DNA of 64,000 nt from DATBJJ01 sp036556425 (GCA_036556425.1 DATBJJ010000048.1:62001-126000), one strand, 5' to 3'; numbered from the stretch's first letter, positions 48,647-58,836 are shown. Program-made: numbers and translations. Notes: generated from the letters alone by a model not told the origin.

Positions 48647-50378
48647 GCGCGGTCCCCGCCGCCTTCCCGTCTGTGCCGAACTTGTCTATCAATGCGGCGC
48701 GGTCGTGGCCGCCGGCAGTCTCGGCAACGTCGAAAGTCCTGATGATGATGCGGTCCGGGTAGGCGTCGAGCACGTCCTGAATGACCGGCCCCTCGTATCC
48801 GACCGTTGGGGCGACGTACGTCAAAATATACCGCACATCGTCGCGCTGCTTCCGGTCGGCGTAGTTGCCGAATCCCCGCCCGACGAAGATCGGCCTGATC
48901 CGGTTCTCCAGCGAGAGCCCGTTCGCGAGCTTTCCGTGCACGAGCGTTCCGGGCGGCAGGATCGTCCCGAGCTGAACGGAAGCCTCGTAATTCTTGTACG
49001 TTCGTCCGCGCGCCCACTGCGCGAACTGGGCGATCTGGCCCGCCGATACCAGCGCCGCGACAACGATCGCCGCGGTTGGACTCCATTGGCGCGCCGAGAC
49101 GAATCGCGCGGATCTCGGCCAGGTCGCGACGACGAGAATCGCCGACACGAGAGCGAGCGCAGCGCCGAGCCGGACGACGGGCCGCGTCTCGTACAGGAAC
49201 GCGAGGCGGACGATCGATCCAAAGACCACGTACAAAACGTAGAAGATGACCGGCAGGAAGAGGGCGACGCGCATCCGCGAAGCGCCAGCGATCTCCTCCG
49301 ACAGAATGCGCCGATCGCGCGCGAGTACGATCGCCGTCAGCGCGACGAGCGGCGGCACGAAGAAGATGAAGCGGCGCTCGTTGCCGACGTCGTGCAGCAG
49401 CAACTCGAATGCGCCAAGGGCGACCCACAGCACGAGGAGCCGCTCAGCCGGGGCGATGCGGCGCCAACGTCCGAGAGCGGCGAGCATGGCCAACGCGCCG
49501 ACGACGACCGTGAACCACATGCGCGTGAAGATGTCGTGCCTGATCGGGAACCAGGTCACGCGATTCAGGAGCGACACGAGATCGTAGCTGGGCTTCCGCG
49601 TCACCGACATCTGCCAGTTGTAGAAGCGGTAGTCCGTCCAGTTGGGCAGGATGAACAGCGCGAGCGCGAGCGCCCCGCAGATGACGAGCCCCGCGAGCGT
49701 GACGATCGCGGCCTTGCGGCTCTCAGGTGTGTCCGCGTCCGAGGGACGGAGCACCGCGATCAGCGCCTCGATCCCAAGCGCGGCAACAAAGAAGACCGCG
49801 GCGGCCTTCGTGAAGTAGGCGAGGAGCGCGCAGGCCGCGGCGGCGAACGCCCACCGCGATTGTGTCTGCGCGCGCGCGTAGCAGTACCACGCGGCCACCA
49901 TGAACGCGACCATCAGCGCTTCCATGAGCGCCGCTCGATTCCACATCACGTACACGTAGTTCGTCGCGACGAGCGCCGCCGCGGCGAGCGAGGCGTCCCG
50001 CCCGGCGATGCGTCGGATGCCGAATGCCAGGAGCAGCACGGATGCGAACCCGCTCGCTTCCGAGACGAGCCGCGCCTGCCACACGCCGACGCCGAACATC
50101 GCGAACGACAGGTATTCGAGCCCGGTGAAGACGGGCGCGACGTACAACGGGTTCCACGCGTCTTGCGTCCACGCGCCGAACAGCGCCTTGTTGCGCGCGT
50201 TGTGGACCCACGCGCCTTCGTCGTGCCACACAATCCCGACCGTCGTCTCCCACGGCGGATCGACGGTCGGAAACACGAGGAGAAGTCCGAGCGCGAGCGC
50301 GGCAATCAAGGTCAGCCCGACAACGAATGCGCGCGCGCTCGTGCGCTCCGTGCCGGTTTGCGCAGCCACGGCGCTCAC
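48633..50378 (-). CDS. Family 39-type (GT-C) membrane glycosyltransferase
   Basis: A 581-residue polytopic protein with about 12 helices. The first extracytoplasmic loop has TVGIVWHDEGAWVHNARNKALFG, the DE acidic motif of dolichyl/polyprenyl-phosphate-mannose-type GT-C enzymes. The rest of the membrane part and the soluble C-terminal domain match the PMT family layout. GTG 50378 overlaps the upstream stop as GTGA. It probably transfers a sugar from a polyprenyl phosphate donor to a protein or glycan in the periplasm. Confidence 0.85.
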   Translation of the reverse strand: MSAVAAQTGTERTSARAFVVGLTLIAALALGLLLVFPTVDPPWETTVGIVWHDEGAWVHNARNKALFGAWTQDAWNPLYVAPVFTGLEYLSFAMFGVGVWQARLVSEASGFASVLLLAFGIRRIAGRDASLAAAALVATNYVYVMWNRAALMEALMVAFMVAAWYCYARAQTQSRWAFAAAACALLAYFTKAAAVFFVAALGIEALIAVLRPSDADTPESRKAAIVTLAGLVICGALALALFILPNWTDYRFYNWQMSVTRKPSYDLVSLLNRVTWFPIRHDIFTRMWFTVVVGALAMLAALGRWRRIAPAERLLVLWVALGAFELLLHDVGNERRFIFFVPPLVALTAIVLARDRRILSEEIAGASRMRVALFLPVIFYVLYVVFGSIVRLAFLYETRPVVRLGAALALVSAILVVATWPRSARFVSARQWSPTAAIVVAALVSAGQIAQFAQWARGRTYKNYEASVQLGTILPPGTLVHGKLANGLSLENRIRPIFVGRGFGNYADRKQRDDVRYILTYVAPTVGYEGPVIQDVLDAYPDRIIIRTFDVAETAGGHDRAALIDKFGTDGKAAGTARAHD

Positions 50379-51988
50379 GGCGTGGCGCTCCGGCGCAGCC
50401 AGATGTCGAACCCCTGAGGACCCTCCGATTGAACGTAGTACGCGCGAAGCCAGCCCGCGAGCGCCGGCGTCGACATGAAGAACGGCGCGGAGTCGTTGGT
50501 GTCGGGCTCCCAATCCTTCTGCTGCAACGCGATGACGGCGGGCCGATTCAGGTTCAGATCAGACAGTAGGCCCTCGGTTCCGTAGCCAGGGCGTCCGGCG
50601 TTGAACCCGACGATCACGGGACGGCTCCAGAAGAACCGCGATGCGCTCACGCGATCCGCCTCGACGTAGGCCGCGCACGTGAACCCGAACACGAACACGC
50701 GATCCGTGCGGGAGCTGTGCGCGCGAAGAAAGTCGCCGAGCGTCGCCGCCGCGAGCGCGGAGTACTTCCGGTCGTCGTCGTACCGCGCGAGGTACGCGTC
50801 ACGGGTCATGCCGCCGAGCGCGTAGCGCGCATCGAACAGCGTCTGCTCGACGAGCTTCGGGAACTGGTTCACGCGCCACACCGCCACGATGACGATGAGC
50901 AGCGCCGCGGCGGCCGTCGCGAGACGCGCGGTTTCACCGGGGCGCGAGAGCGAGCGCTTCGCCGGAAAGAGGACGCCCCGCACCCAGGTCCACAGGAGGA
51001 TCGATCCCCACCCGGCGGCCAGCGCCAGCGCCGGATTCGCCTGGACGAAATACTGCGGCAATCCGCGGCTGCCGTTGATCACGATCGACGCACAGGCCGC
51101 CGCCACCCAGATCACGGGCATCAAGCGCTCGCGATTCCCCAGCGCGGCGGGCAGCAGCACGAGGCATCCCGCGCCGCCCAACGTCCACAACGCGTCGAAG
51201 CGCGCGCGCTCGATCGGAAACGTCAGCAGATAGCGCAGCGGCTCGAACGCACTCGCGTACGTTTCGCCGGAGTATTCGAGGTTGTACTGAATCGTCGCGT
51301 CGTAGAGCGGCCGAAGCGCGCCGCCAAACGCGAAGACGATCGGCACTGCGCCGGCGGCGATCGCGAATCCGGCACACAGCCTGAGAAAGTCCGGGATCGT
51401 GAGACGCCGCCACAGCAGGAGCACCGCCGTGCCGGCGATGGCGAAGACCGCGGCGTTGTACTTCAGCGCGAATGTGATCCCAAAGAGCAGTCCGGCGGCG
51501 ATAACCGGAGTACTCGCTGCGCGCTTGCTGTCTCGCCGCGTCGAGAGGAAGAGGAAGGCTGCCGTCACCGCGACGGCGATGAACGTCTCGCACTGCGATC
51601 GAAGACGGATGCCTCCGACGCGCGTGAACGCGGGATTCGAGAGGAGAAGAAACAACAACGCGGCGCACGTGCCGGTGCCCGGCGGACCGAGTGCACCGCC
51701 GAGCCGATAGAGCAGCCATGCGACCGCGGCGGCCGCCGCGAGATCCGCGCCCGCGACGACGCCGTCGTCCGCCCAGATCGTTCGCATGGCGGCGTACAGA
51801 AAATGAATCGCGGGCGGCTTCTGATCCCACGCGTCGCGATAGGGGAGACCGCCGTCGCGAATGCGGTCGCCGACGTACGCATACAGCGATTGATCGGCGC
51901 CCATCGGCTGCGCGAGCGATGGAACGCGAATCAGCAGCAGCACGACGGCCAGCGTGACCGGCACCCTGGAAGCGAGGCGACTACTCAT
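50375..51988 (-). CDS. GT-C type membrane glycosyltransferase
   Basis: A 537-residue protein with about 12 helices. After the first helix comes AQPMGADQSLYAYVGDRIRDGGLPYRDAWDQKPP, the acidic first loop of ArnT/PMT-like transferases, here GADQ rather than DE. The C-terminal soluble part includes FVFGFTCAAYVEADRVSASRFFW. It is the first gene of the minus-strand set and diverges from the GT2 gene 56 bp away. The paralogous neighbour suggests successive sugar transfers. Confidence 0.82.
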   Translation of the reverse strand: MSSRLASRVPVTLAVVLLLIRVPSLAQPMGADQSLYAYVGDRIRDGGLPYRDAWDQKPPAIHFLYAAMRTIWADDGVVAGADLAAAAAVAWLLYRLGGALGPPGTGTCAALLFLLLSNPAFTRVGGIRLRSQCETFIAVAVTAAFLFLSTRRDSKRAASTPVIAAGLLFGITFALKYNAAVFAIAGTAVLLLWRRLTIPDFLRLCAGFAIAAGAVPIVFAFGGALRPLYDATIQYNLEYSGETYASAFEPLRYLLTFPIERARFDALWTLGGAGCLVLLPAALGNRERLMPVIWVAAACASIVINGSRGLPQYFVQANPALALAAGWGSILLWTWVRGVLFPAKRSLSRPGETARLATAAAALLIVIVAVWRVNQFPKLVEQTLFDARYALGGMTRDAYLARYDDDRKYSALAAATLGDFLRAHSSRTDRVFVFGFTCAAYVEADRVSASRFFWSRPVIVGFNAGRPGYGTEGLLSDLNLNRPAVIALQQKDWEPDTNDSAPFFMSTPALAGWLRAYYVQSEGPQGFDIWLRRSATP

Positions 51989-52044
51989 CGCGCGTGTAGG
52001 AAACCGAACTCCGGCTGGATTATAGTTCTCGGGAGCCGCATCCT

Positions 52045-52809
52045 TTGCCCGCCGATTCCTCCGCTCCTCCCGCGCTGTCGATCGTCGTACCTACTTACAA
52101 CGAGCGCGATCGTCTCGGCGATCTCGTCGCGTCCGTCTTTCGCGCGTACGCGGCCGCTGGACTGCCCGCGGAGCTGATCATCGTCGACGACAACTCGCCG
52201 GACGGCACCGGGGCGCTCGCCGACGAGCTCGCGGCGCGTCATCGCCTGCGCGTGATCCACCGCACCGGCAAGCTCGGGCTCGGCACGGCGGTGATCGCCG
52301 GGTTCGAGGCGGCAGCCGCGCCGATCGTCGGCGTCATCGACGCGGACTTGAGCCATCCTCCCGATCTTCTTCCGCGCATGCTCGCGGCGATGCGATCCGC
52401 GTCGGCCGATATCGTCATCGGCAGCCGCTACATTCCTGGCGGCGGCACGCGCAATTGGCCGTTCGGCCGGCTCGCGCTCTCGAGACTCGCCTGCGTCCTC
52501 GCGCGTCCGCTGACGCCGGTGCGCGATGCGACGTCCGGCTTCTTTCTCATCCGCCGCGATCTCGCGCGCGGCGTCCGCATCGAGGCGGGAGGCTTCAAGA
52601 TCTGCCTCGAGCTGCTCGTCCGTGGTCGCCCGGCGACGGTGATCGAAGTGCCGTACGTGTTCGAGGGACGGACGGCCGGCGAGAGCAAGATGAACCTCAA
52701 GGAAGCGCTCGGATACCTGCGGCAGCTGCGCGACCTCTGGGGCTTTTCGCGCGCGCAGCCGCCGGCGTCGCAGCGCTATCGCCGCATCTCCGCGGGCGAG
52801 CTCGAGTGA
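52045..52809 (+). CDS. Polyprenyl-phosphate mannosyl/glucosyl-type family 2 glycosyltransferase
   Basis: A 254-residue GT-A enzyme. SIVVPTYNERDRLGDLV binds the nucleotide, IIVDDNSPDGTGALADEL follows, and IDADLSHPPDLLPRM gives the DXD metal site. GSRYIPGGGTRNWPFGR and the C-terminus match the soluble dolichol-phosphate-mannose synthase DPM1. It loads a sugar onto polyprenyl phosphate, which the neighbouring GT-C enzymes can use. TTG 52045 is the start, with GGGAG 9 nt upstream. A TATAGT box lies at 52021-52026. Its 3' end overlaps the next gene by 34 bp. Confidence 0.9.
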   Translation: MPADSSAPPALSIVVPTYNERDRLGDLVASVFRAYAAAGLPAELIIVDDNSPDGTGALADELAARHRLRVIHRTGKLGLGTAVIAGFEAAAAPIVGVIDADLSHPPDLLPRMLAAMRSASADIVIGSRYIPGGGTRNWPFGRLALSRLACVLARPLTPVRDATSGFFLIRRDLARGVRIEAGGFKICLELLVRGRPATVIEVPYVFEGRTAGESKMNLKEALGYLRQLRDLWGFSRAQPPASQRYRRISAGELE

Positions 52810-54275
52810 GTGGTCTGCGGCGCGGTCTCCACGACCCGCGCGCCGAAGAGCGTCCGTGACAGCACCTGCCACACGATCGTCTGCTTCGTCATCGCGAGGC
52901 GCGCGACGTCGCCGAGGTGGCGGCTGATGTAGGACGGCCGAAGGAAGAAGCGGCGCTTCGCGCGATTGATCGCCTCCATCACGATCCGCTCGTCGAGGCC
53001 GTTGCCGCGCAGAAGGTAGTACGAGTACTCCATCTTCGACCAGTCGGCATCTTCCGGCCTGAGCCATCCTTCGCGAACGCATTTGTCGTACAACGCGGTT
53101 CCCGGATACGGCACCGCCGGATAGAAGTTGGCGAAATCCGGATCGAGCTCGATCGCGTACCGCGTCGTCGCGTCGAGCGTCTGCACGGTTTCACCGGGGT
53201 AGCCGAAGATGAAGAACGCGAACGATTTGATCCCCGCCTGCCGCATGTTGCGGAACGCCGTGTGGATCTTCTGGCGCTCGAGCCGCTTCGCCATGTCCTT
53301 GCGGACGTCCTCCGACTCCGACTCGATCCCGAGCGCGAGCATCCAGCAGCCGGCGCGCTTCAAGCGATGGACGAATGCCGGATCCGTGAGGTTGTCCGCG
53401 CGGGCGTTGCCGAACCATTTGATCGGGAGATTGCGCGCGATGAGCTCGTCGCAGAACGCGGTGAACGACTTCACGTTCAGCGTCACCGTGTCGCCCCACA
53501 GGTAGAAGAAATGCACGCCGAGCTCGCGGTGGCTGCGCTCGATCTCGTCGACGAGCGCCTTCGCGCTGCGCTCGCGGAATTTGTGGCCCTGGTGAATGGG
53601 CGCGACGCAGAAATCGCACGAATACGGACAGCCGCGGCTGGTCTCGACCAGGACGTACGGCTTGTTGACCATCGGGAGCGCGTAATGCTCGAGCGCCAGG
53701 AGATCCCACGCGGGCGAAGGCGACTGATGGAATCCTGCGAACAGTCCATGCGCGCGATTCGGAATCACCGTGCCGTTCGCGCGCCACGTCAGGCTGGCGA
53801 TTTCCCCGAGCCGATCGCGCGAATCGAGCAGCGCCGTCTGCAGCGCGGCTTCCTCCGGCTCGCCGACGAACATCCCGTCGACCTGCGGCGCGCGCTCCAT
53901 CGAGTCCGCGGGCGTCGTCGACGCGTGCGGACCGAAACAGAACATCGGTGCGCCGTAGCGCGCTTTGAGCTTCGCGATCGCCGCGACGTCGGCGTCGAGC
54001 GTCGGTGTGGTCGTCGGAAAGACGATCATCGACGGGTGGAACCCCTCGCGATCGAGCCTGGCGATGACGTCGTCGATCGAGATGCGCTCGGCAGTTGCGT
54101 CGATCAGCCGCACGCCGCAGCCCGCGTTGCGCAGGAGCGACCCCATCAGCGCGAGCGAGTACGGCGGTTTCGTCGTGCCCAGCACGTCCTCGCGCTCCTG
54201 GCAACGGCCCTGCCGCGTGAACGCGACGCCGTTGATGAGCGGCGGGTTGATCAGGAGGGTTTGTCGGCCCAGCAT
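52776..54275 (-). CDS. B12-binding radical SAM protein
   Basis: A protein of about 499 residues. A cobalamin-binding domain comes first (LINPPLINGVAFTR, then PSMIVFPTTTPTLDADVAAIAKLK). The radical SAM barrel has the cluster motif CPYSCDFC, with three cysteines near residue 220, and FFYLWGDTVTLNVKSF. HPAWDL-type elements and a C-terminal helical region complete it. Members methylate unactivated carbons, P-C bonds or sugars. The start is ATG 54275 or GTG 54290. It converges on and overlaps the DPM1-like gene. Confidence 0.87.
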   Translation of the reverse strand: MLGRQTLLINPPLINGVAFTRQGRCQEREDVLGTTKPPYSLALMGSLLRNAGCGVRLIDATAERISIDDVIARLDREGFHPSMIVFPTTTPTLDADVAAIAKLKARYGAPMFCFGPHASTTPADSMERAPQVDGMFVGEPEEAALQTALLDSRDRLGEIASLTWRANGTVIPNRAHGLFAGFHQSPSPAWDLLALEHYALPMVNKPYVLVETSRGCPYSCDFCVAPIHQGHKFRERSAKALVDEIERSHRELGVHFFYLWGDTVTLNVKSFTAFCDELIARNLPIKWFGNARADNLTDPAFVHRLKRAGCWMLALGIESESEDVRKDMAKRLERQKIHTAFRNMRQAGIKSFAFFIFGYPGETVQTLDATTRYAIELDPDFANFYPAVPYPGTALYDKCVREGWLRPEDADWSKMEYSYYLLRGNGLDERIVMEAINRAKRRFFLRPSYISRHLGDVARLAMTKQTIVWQVLSRTLFGARVVETAPQTTHSSSPAEMRR

Positions 54276-54282
54276 GTTCGCT

Positions 54283-55512
54283 TCAGACACGGCTCGACGG
54301 AACCACCGTCAACGGAATCGCCCGACGCCGCGCCGCGCGATCGCCTACCGGCTGCGGCACGGGCTCGGGCGAGAGCTCGACCTTGCAGCAGCGGCGGCAG
54401 ACCGGAAAGATCCCGTGCTCGAGAAGCCGGCGGCGCATCTCGACGTATTGGGGTCCGTTCCAGATTTCTTCGAGCGACGACGTCGCGAGATCGCCGACCT
54501 CGACGCGAATGAACGGACAGAAATAGACCTTGCCCGAGAAGCCGACGCGCGCGTGCAGGAACGGATACAGGCATCGACCCGCGAGCGTCGCGCCGGGCGT
54601 GTAGTAGTTCTCGATCAGCTGCGAGTGCACCTTCGGCCGATAGTCGAACAGCACGTTTCGCTGGCGGCACTTTTCCGCGAGCGCGGTGACCTTCTGCCGG
54701 ACGCGCGCGATGTCGAGTCCGGGATCCGGCGTGATGAACGTCGCGATGACCGACTTGTCGGGCGCGCCAATCATCTCGAGCGTCTCGTCGACCTCTTCCG
54801 GTGTGCTGAACATCAAATGGTTCAGGCCGATGGCGTCCACGCCGAGCTCGCCTGCCACGTCGACCATCTCGTCGAGCGCCTCGAGGCTTTCGTGCGCGAC
54901 GGTCGTGTTGATGCTGACGCGCAGCGGCGCGTTCTTCTTGCGAGCGGCTTCCTGCAGCCGGCGCAGGCCGGCGGTCGTGCGCGTGAACGTGCCCTTCAAG
55001 CCGCGCGCGCGATCGTGCAGCTCGCCCGGACCGTCGACCGACACGCTGATGTGCTTGAGGAAGCCAGCCGCCGCCAGATCGGCGAGCGCTTCAGCCCGCT
55101 CGTCCGTGATGATCGTCCCGTTCGTCGTCAGATAGCCGCACGCGTAGCCCTTCTCGCGAAAGAGATCCAGCACGGACATGATGTCCTTGCGCATGAAGAT
55201 CTCTCCGCCCGTCAGGCTCACCTGGAAGCCGGCGTGATCCGGAAACGCCTGCTTCAAGCGATCGAGCGTCATCTCCTGGCGCCACTCGCCTTCAATGTTG
55301 AGGAAGTCGAGCACGTAGCAGAACTCGCAGTGCAGGTTGCACCGCATCGTCGCTTCGTAGACGGCGCCCGCGGGCAGCCGATCGGCACGTCCGGTCTTCT
55401 CGCGGAGGAAGCGCTGAATGCGCTGCTCGTAGCGGCGGCGGCGATAGCGCGCCCACGCATGCCGCGCGACGGGCATCGCGCGCAGCCGACCGCGGAGTTT
55501 GCTGAACGTCAT
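54283..55512 (-). CDS. Radical SAM protein with SPASM-type C-terminal cysteines
   Basis: A 409-residue protein. The radical SAM motif CNLHCEFC has Cys58, Cys62 and Cys65. LTGGEIFMRKDIMSVLDLF and YLTTNGTII are the next core strands. The C-terminal region from about 335 holds a cysteine set (GRCLYPF, YFCPF, FPVCRRCC) that would carry extra iron-sulfur clusters. SPASM proteins modify peptides or act as dehydrogenases. ATG 55512 lies 10 bp after the GT39 stop. The product is not identified. Confidence 0.88.
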   Translation of the reverse strand: MTFSKLRGRLRAMPVARHAWARYRRRRYEQRIQRFLREKTGRADRLPAGAVYEATMRCNLHCEFCYVLDFLNIEGEWRQEMTLDRLKQAFPDHAGFQVSLTGGEIFMRKDIMSVLDLFREKGYACGYLTTNGTIITDERAEALADLAAAGFLKHISVSVDGPGELHDRARGLKGTFTRTTAGLRRLQEAARKKNAPLRVSINTTVAHESLEALDEMVDVAGELGVDAIGLNHLMFSTPEEVDETLEMIGAPDKSVIATFITPDPGLDIARVRQKVTALAEKCRQRNVLFDYRPKVHSQLIENYYTPGATLAGRCLYPFLHARVGFSGKVYFCPFIRVEVGDLATSSLEEIWNGPQYVEMRRRLLEHGIFPVCRRCCKVELSPEPVPQPVGDRAARRRAIPLTVVPSSRV

Positions 55513-55522
55513 GTACGGTGCG

Positions 55523-57244
55523 TCACTGAATCTGCCAGAGCTCCAGCGGCGGCCCTGGACGCTCGAGCTCGTCGACGATGCGGGCGTCTGTGTTGTGCAG
55601 AAAGGGATCGGCCTGCGTTGCCGTGCCGCCGACATCCCCCGCCCGGTACGGCGAGAACTCAGCGAGTCGCCGGCCCTCACGAGCCAGCACGGTGAGGAAC
55701 GGCAGCGTCTCTGGATCCGGCTTATTGTAACGCTTGATGAGCACGTATGCCACGCCGAGCCGCCGCAGCGCCGCGATCGCGTCGCTTCCGGCGAGCGACG
55801 ACGGATCGACGTAGATCTTCTCGGCGTCGAGTCCTCCACGGCCGAGGTACAGCAATCGGTACGACGGCGCCGGATACGGATCGAGCGACAACTGAAGCTG
55901 AAACTTGATCGACGCGGCTTCCGCCGATCCGAGGTTCCGCGTCAAGGCTTCGACCAATCCCTCTCTCGACGGCTGCAGCGCGGCCGAGTACGGCTGTGTG
56001 AGGATCGTCGTTCCTTGCGGCAAGTAGCTTTCGATGTAGCGCTGCGCGAGCGTCCGCGTGTCGTCGCGGCGCATGAAGAGATCGGTCGCGATGCTCGTCC
56101 TCAGTCCTGGCGCCGCGGCCGCGAGGACGAGGATCCAGAACACCGCCGCGCTGGCGCGGAAGCGCGCCGCCAGCGCGGTCACCGTCCAGGCCGCGAAGAT
56201 CGCGAGGAACGGCAGCACTGGATTCAAATATCGGCTCGCGGGCGCCGTGTTGGAGATGAAGAGCAGGAACGGAAGGGGGAACGCGAGGAGAAGCGCCGCG
56301 CGTGACGGCGCGTTCGCCAGCATGCCTATCACTCCAGCGATCCCGAGAAGTGCGATGGGCAATCCGGCCGCGTCGGCCGACAGCATCTCGAGGTAACGCC
56401 GCGCAGGCGCGAACGCGCCGGACGTGACCGCGCGATCGATCACGATCTCACGGTTCGCGATCACGTCACGGATCGCCGTCGCCGGCTCGACGAGGAGGAA
56501 TGGCGAGAGGAGGAAGAACACGAACGCGCTGGCGATAGCGCCGATGGTCAGCTCGCGTAACGACGCGGAGACGCCGCGCGATCGCCACCCCGACACGATC
56601 GCGATCGCGAGCGGAATCGCCAGGAACACGCAGTAATAATGCGTCGAGAACGCGATCCCGCATGCGGCGCCCGCGAGCATCGTGTCTCTGCGATTTGGCC
56701 CATCGTGTCGGGCGCACGGCCACACGCGGACGATCGCGAGGTACGCGACGACGATCGCGAGCGTCGCGGGAACGTCGTGCTTGACGTAGTGCGAATCGCG
56801 CACGTGCAGCGGCGCGACGGCGAGAAAGATCGCCGCGGCGAGCGCCGTCCGCTGGTCCGTCAATCTGGCCGCGAGGCGGTACAACAGCGCGACCGTGGCG
56901 GTCCCGGCGGCAACGCCAAGCGCGCGGCCGGCCGTGTAGATGCCGGTCGGATCGAGGAAGTAGAGGCGCTGCAGCGATGCGATCGAATCCACACGTCCGG
57001 TCACCCAGACGAATGCGAGATAGATGCCGACCCACGCGAAGAGGACGTAGAAGTAGAACGTCGGATAGAGAAAGTTGTGCGGGTTGAGCGTTCCCTTCGC
57101 GAAGCTCAACGCCCGCGACATGATCGCGACTTCGTCGGGGTTGTAGACAGCCGGCAGTCCGTACTGAAGACCGATCGAGCGCAGCACCAGCGCCGCGGCG
57201 CACACCGCAAGGAGCGGCAGATGGCGTCGAACCGGTCCTGTCAC
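55523..57244 (-). CDS. Family 39-type (GT-C) membrane glycosyltransferase
   Basis: A 573-residue protein with about 11 helices. The first loop is LQYGLPAVYNPDEVAIMSRAL, the NPDE acidic motif of the ArnT/PMT class, followed by NPHNFLYPTFYFYVLF, seen in many bacterial GT39 proteins. A soluble C-terminal domain holds LPQGTTILTQPYSAAL. It would use polyprenyl-phosphate sugar donors. GTG 57244 overlaps the flippase stop as GTGA, placing it in one transcript with the flippase. Confidence 0.88.
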   Translation of the reverse strand: MTGPVRRHLPLLAVCAAALVLRSIGLQYGLPAVYNPDEVAIMSRALSFAKGTLNPHNFLYPTFYFYVLFAWVGIYLAFVWVTGRVDSIASLQRLYFLDPTGIYTAGRALGVAAGTATVALLYRLAARLTDQRTALAAAIFLAVAPLHVRDSHYVKHDVPATLAIVVAYLAIVRVWPCARHDGPNRRDTMLAGAACGIAFSTHYYCVFLAIPLAIAIVSGWRSRGVSASLRELTIGAIASAFVFFLLSPFLLVEPATAIRDVIANREIVIDRAVTSGAFAPARRYLEMLSADAAGLPIALLGIAGVIGMLANAPSRAALLLAFPLPFLLFISNTAPASRYLNPVLPFLAIFAAWTVTALAARFRASAAVFWILVLAAAAPGLRTSIATDLFMRRDDTRTLAQRYIESYLPQGTTILTQPYSAALQPSREGLVEALTRNLGSAEAASIKFQLQLSLDPYPAPSYRLLYLGRGGLDAEKIYVDPSSLAGSDAIAALRRLGVAYVLIKRYNKPDPETLPFLTVLAREGRRLAEFSPYRAGDVGGTATQADPFLHNTDARIVDELERPGPPLELWQIQ

Positions 57245-58833
57245 GTGCGCGTGCGTTCCACGGGACGCCTATCGTCTCCAGGCTCCGGCGCCGGAAGATC
57301 CGTGGCGACGATCTCGCCCGCGAACTCCGTCGTTTCCGCCGGCGCAACGGCCGCCGCGGCCGCCGGCCGCGCGCGCCTGATCTTGGCCAACACGGCGAGC
57401 TCCTCGGGCTTCAGGAATCCACCAACCCACAGTCCCGCGATCATCACGGCCACGACCGTCGCTCCGCGAACGATCACGCCGACGATCGGATGCATCGCTG
57501 GCAGCGCGATGCCAGCGGCGAACGCTGCCCCGGCCGCGACGACGACGACCGCGAGGCGGCCCCATTCGTAGGCGACCGGATAGAACCGCTGAGAAAACGT
57601 AAACGCCAGCGCTGCCTGCGTCGCGTACGCGATCCCGTTCGCGTACGCCGCGCCCATGATGCCGTAGCGCGGAATCAGCGCAACGTTCAACCCGATGTTT
57701 GCCGCCGCCGCAACGGCCGTTGCGACCGGATAGTACCGCGTCTTTCGCGTGATGTTCAGGCCGATCGACGTCATCAAGTAGATGCCCTGAAAGAACACGC
57801 CGAGCGACGTCCACGCGACCACACCCGCGGCGGACGTGTATTGTCCGTGCGTGACCACCTCGAGGAGGTCCGCCGCGATCGCCGAGAGGCCCGCCGTCAT
57901 CAGCGCCAGCGTCGCGACGCCGTATGTCGTCACCGCACTGAAGACGCGCTGCGCGTCCGGCTCCCGCACGGTCGCGTAGTAGAACGGCGCCCACGCGTAC
58001 TCGAAGGCCGCGAGAAACACCTTTTGAATCAGGCCGACGCTGACGCCCATCGCGTAAAGGCCGATGTCGGCGAGCGGAACGATCGAACGTCCGCTCGAAT
58101 CCTTCAAGACGCTCATCACGAACTTGTCGCCTACCGCGATCACCTGCTGCGCGAAGCCGTGCGGCACGCGCGGCAACCCGAAGGCGAGCGCCTCTCGCAG
58201 CGTCGTCATGGAGATCGCCGGACGGATCAGCGCCGCGAACGACGGGAACATCACCGCGAGCATGACGATCGTCACCACGAGGTCGGCGACGACGACCCCC
58301 ATCACGCCATACGAGAAGAGGACCACCAGCGCAAGCCGCAGCACGAGTGTGGCCGCGGATCGTGAGAACGCGAGTATGCTGAACTCCCGCGCGCGCTTCT
58401 CCATCCGCAGCACGTGAAAGGGAATGAACGTGAACCCGATCGCGAACGTGTTGAGCAGCACGAGCTGCAGCGCGAGGACAGAGCCGGGCGTGCCGAGCCA
58501 CTCGGCGAGCCGCGGCGCCGCGATTGCCGACGCGATCAGGAGCAGGCCATTCGTGCCCAGCAGGAAAAAGAAGAGCGTGCTCGCGAGACGCTGCCGCGCG
58601 CGATCGTCGGGGCAGTCGTACCAGAACCGCATGAACGATCCATCGACGCCCCACCGGAAGAAGAGCTTCGTGATCGCTTCCACGCTGCCGAGGAGCGCGA
58701 GCACGCCGTAGTCCTCCCTCGAGAGGTACTGGACGTACACGCCGAGGAGGAGAAAGTTGACGAGCTGAATGGCGACGTCGCCGAGCCCGTAGATTGCGAG
58801 ATTCTTCGAGAGCTCTCGGATCTTCTGGAACAA
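57241..58833 (-). CDS. Polysaccharide (Wzx-like) flippase
   Basis: A 530-residue protein with about 14 helices. NLAIYGLGDVAIQLVNFLLLGVYVQYLSREDYGVL is the standard Wzx/MATE-type start, and VEAITKLFFRWGVDGSFMRFWYD follows. It moves lipid-linked oligosaccharide units across the membrane. The start is TTG 58833, 3 bp after the methyltransferase stop. The presence of a flippase supports a Wzx-dependent polymer pathway; I did not find an obvious Wzy polymerase. Confidence 0.9.
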   Translation of the reverse strand: MFQKIRELSKNLAIYGLGDVAIQLVNFLLLGVYVQYLSREDYGVLALLGSVEAITKLFFRWGVDGSFMRFWYDCPDDRARQRLASTLFFFLLGTNGLLLIASAIAAPRLAEWLGTPGSVLALQLVLLNTFAIGFTFIPFHVLRMEKRAREFSILAFSRSAATLVLRLALVVLFSYGVMGVVVADLVVTIVMLAVMFPSFAALIRPAISMTTLREALAFGLPRVPHGFAQQVIAVGDKFVMSVLKDSSGRSIVPLADIGLYAMGVSVGLIQKVFLAAFEYAWAPFYYATVREPDAQRVFSAVTTYGVATLALMTAGLSAIAADLLEVVTHGQYTSAAGVVAWTSLGVFFQGIYLMTSIGLNITRKTRYYPVATAVAAAANIGLNVALIPRYGIMGAAYANGIAYATQAALAFTFSQRFYPVAYEWGRLAVVVVAAGAAFAAGIALPAMHPIVGVIVRGATVVAVMIAGLWVGGFLKPEELAVLAKIRRARPAAAAAVAPAETTEFAGEIVATDLPAPEPGDDRRPVERTRT

Positions 58834-58836
58834 TGC

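Noticed and set aside
48618..50417. 599-codon plus-strand frame antisense to the GT39 gene.
   Set aside because: Low-complexity charged product, typical of an antisense frame to a hydrophobic GC-rich membrane gene.
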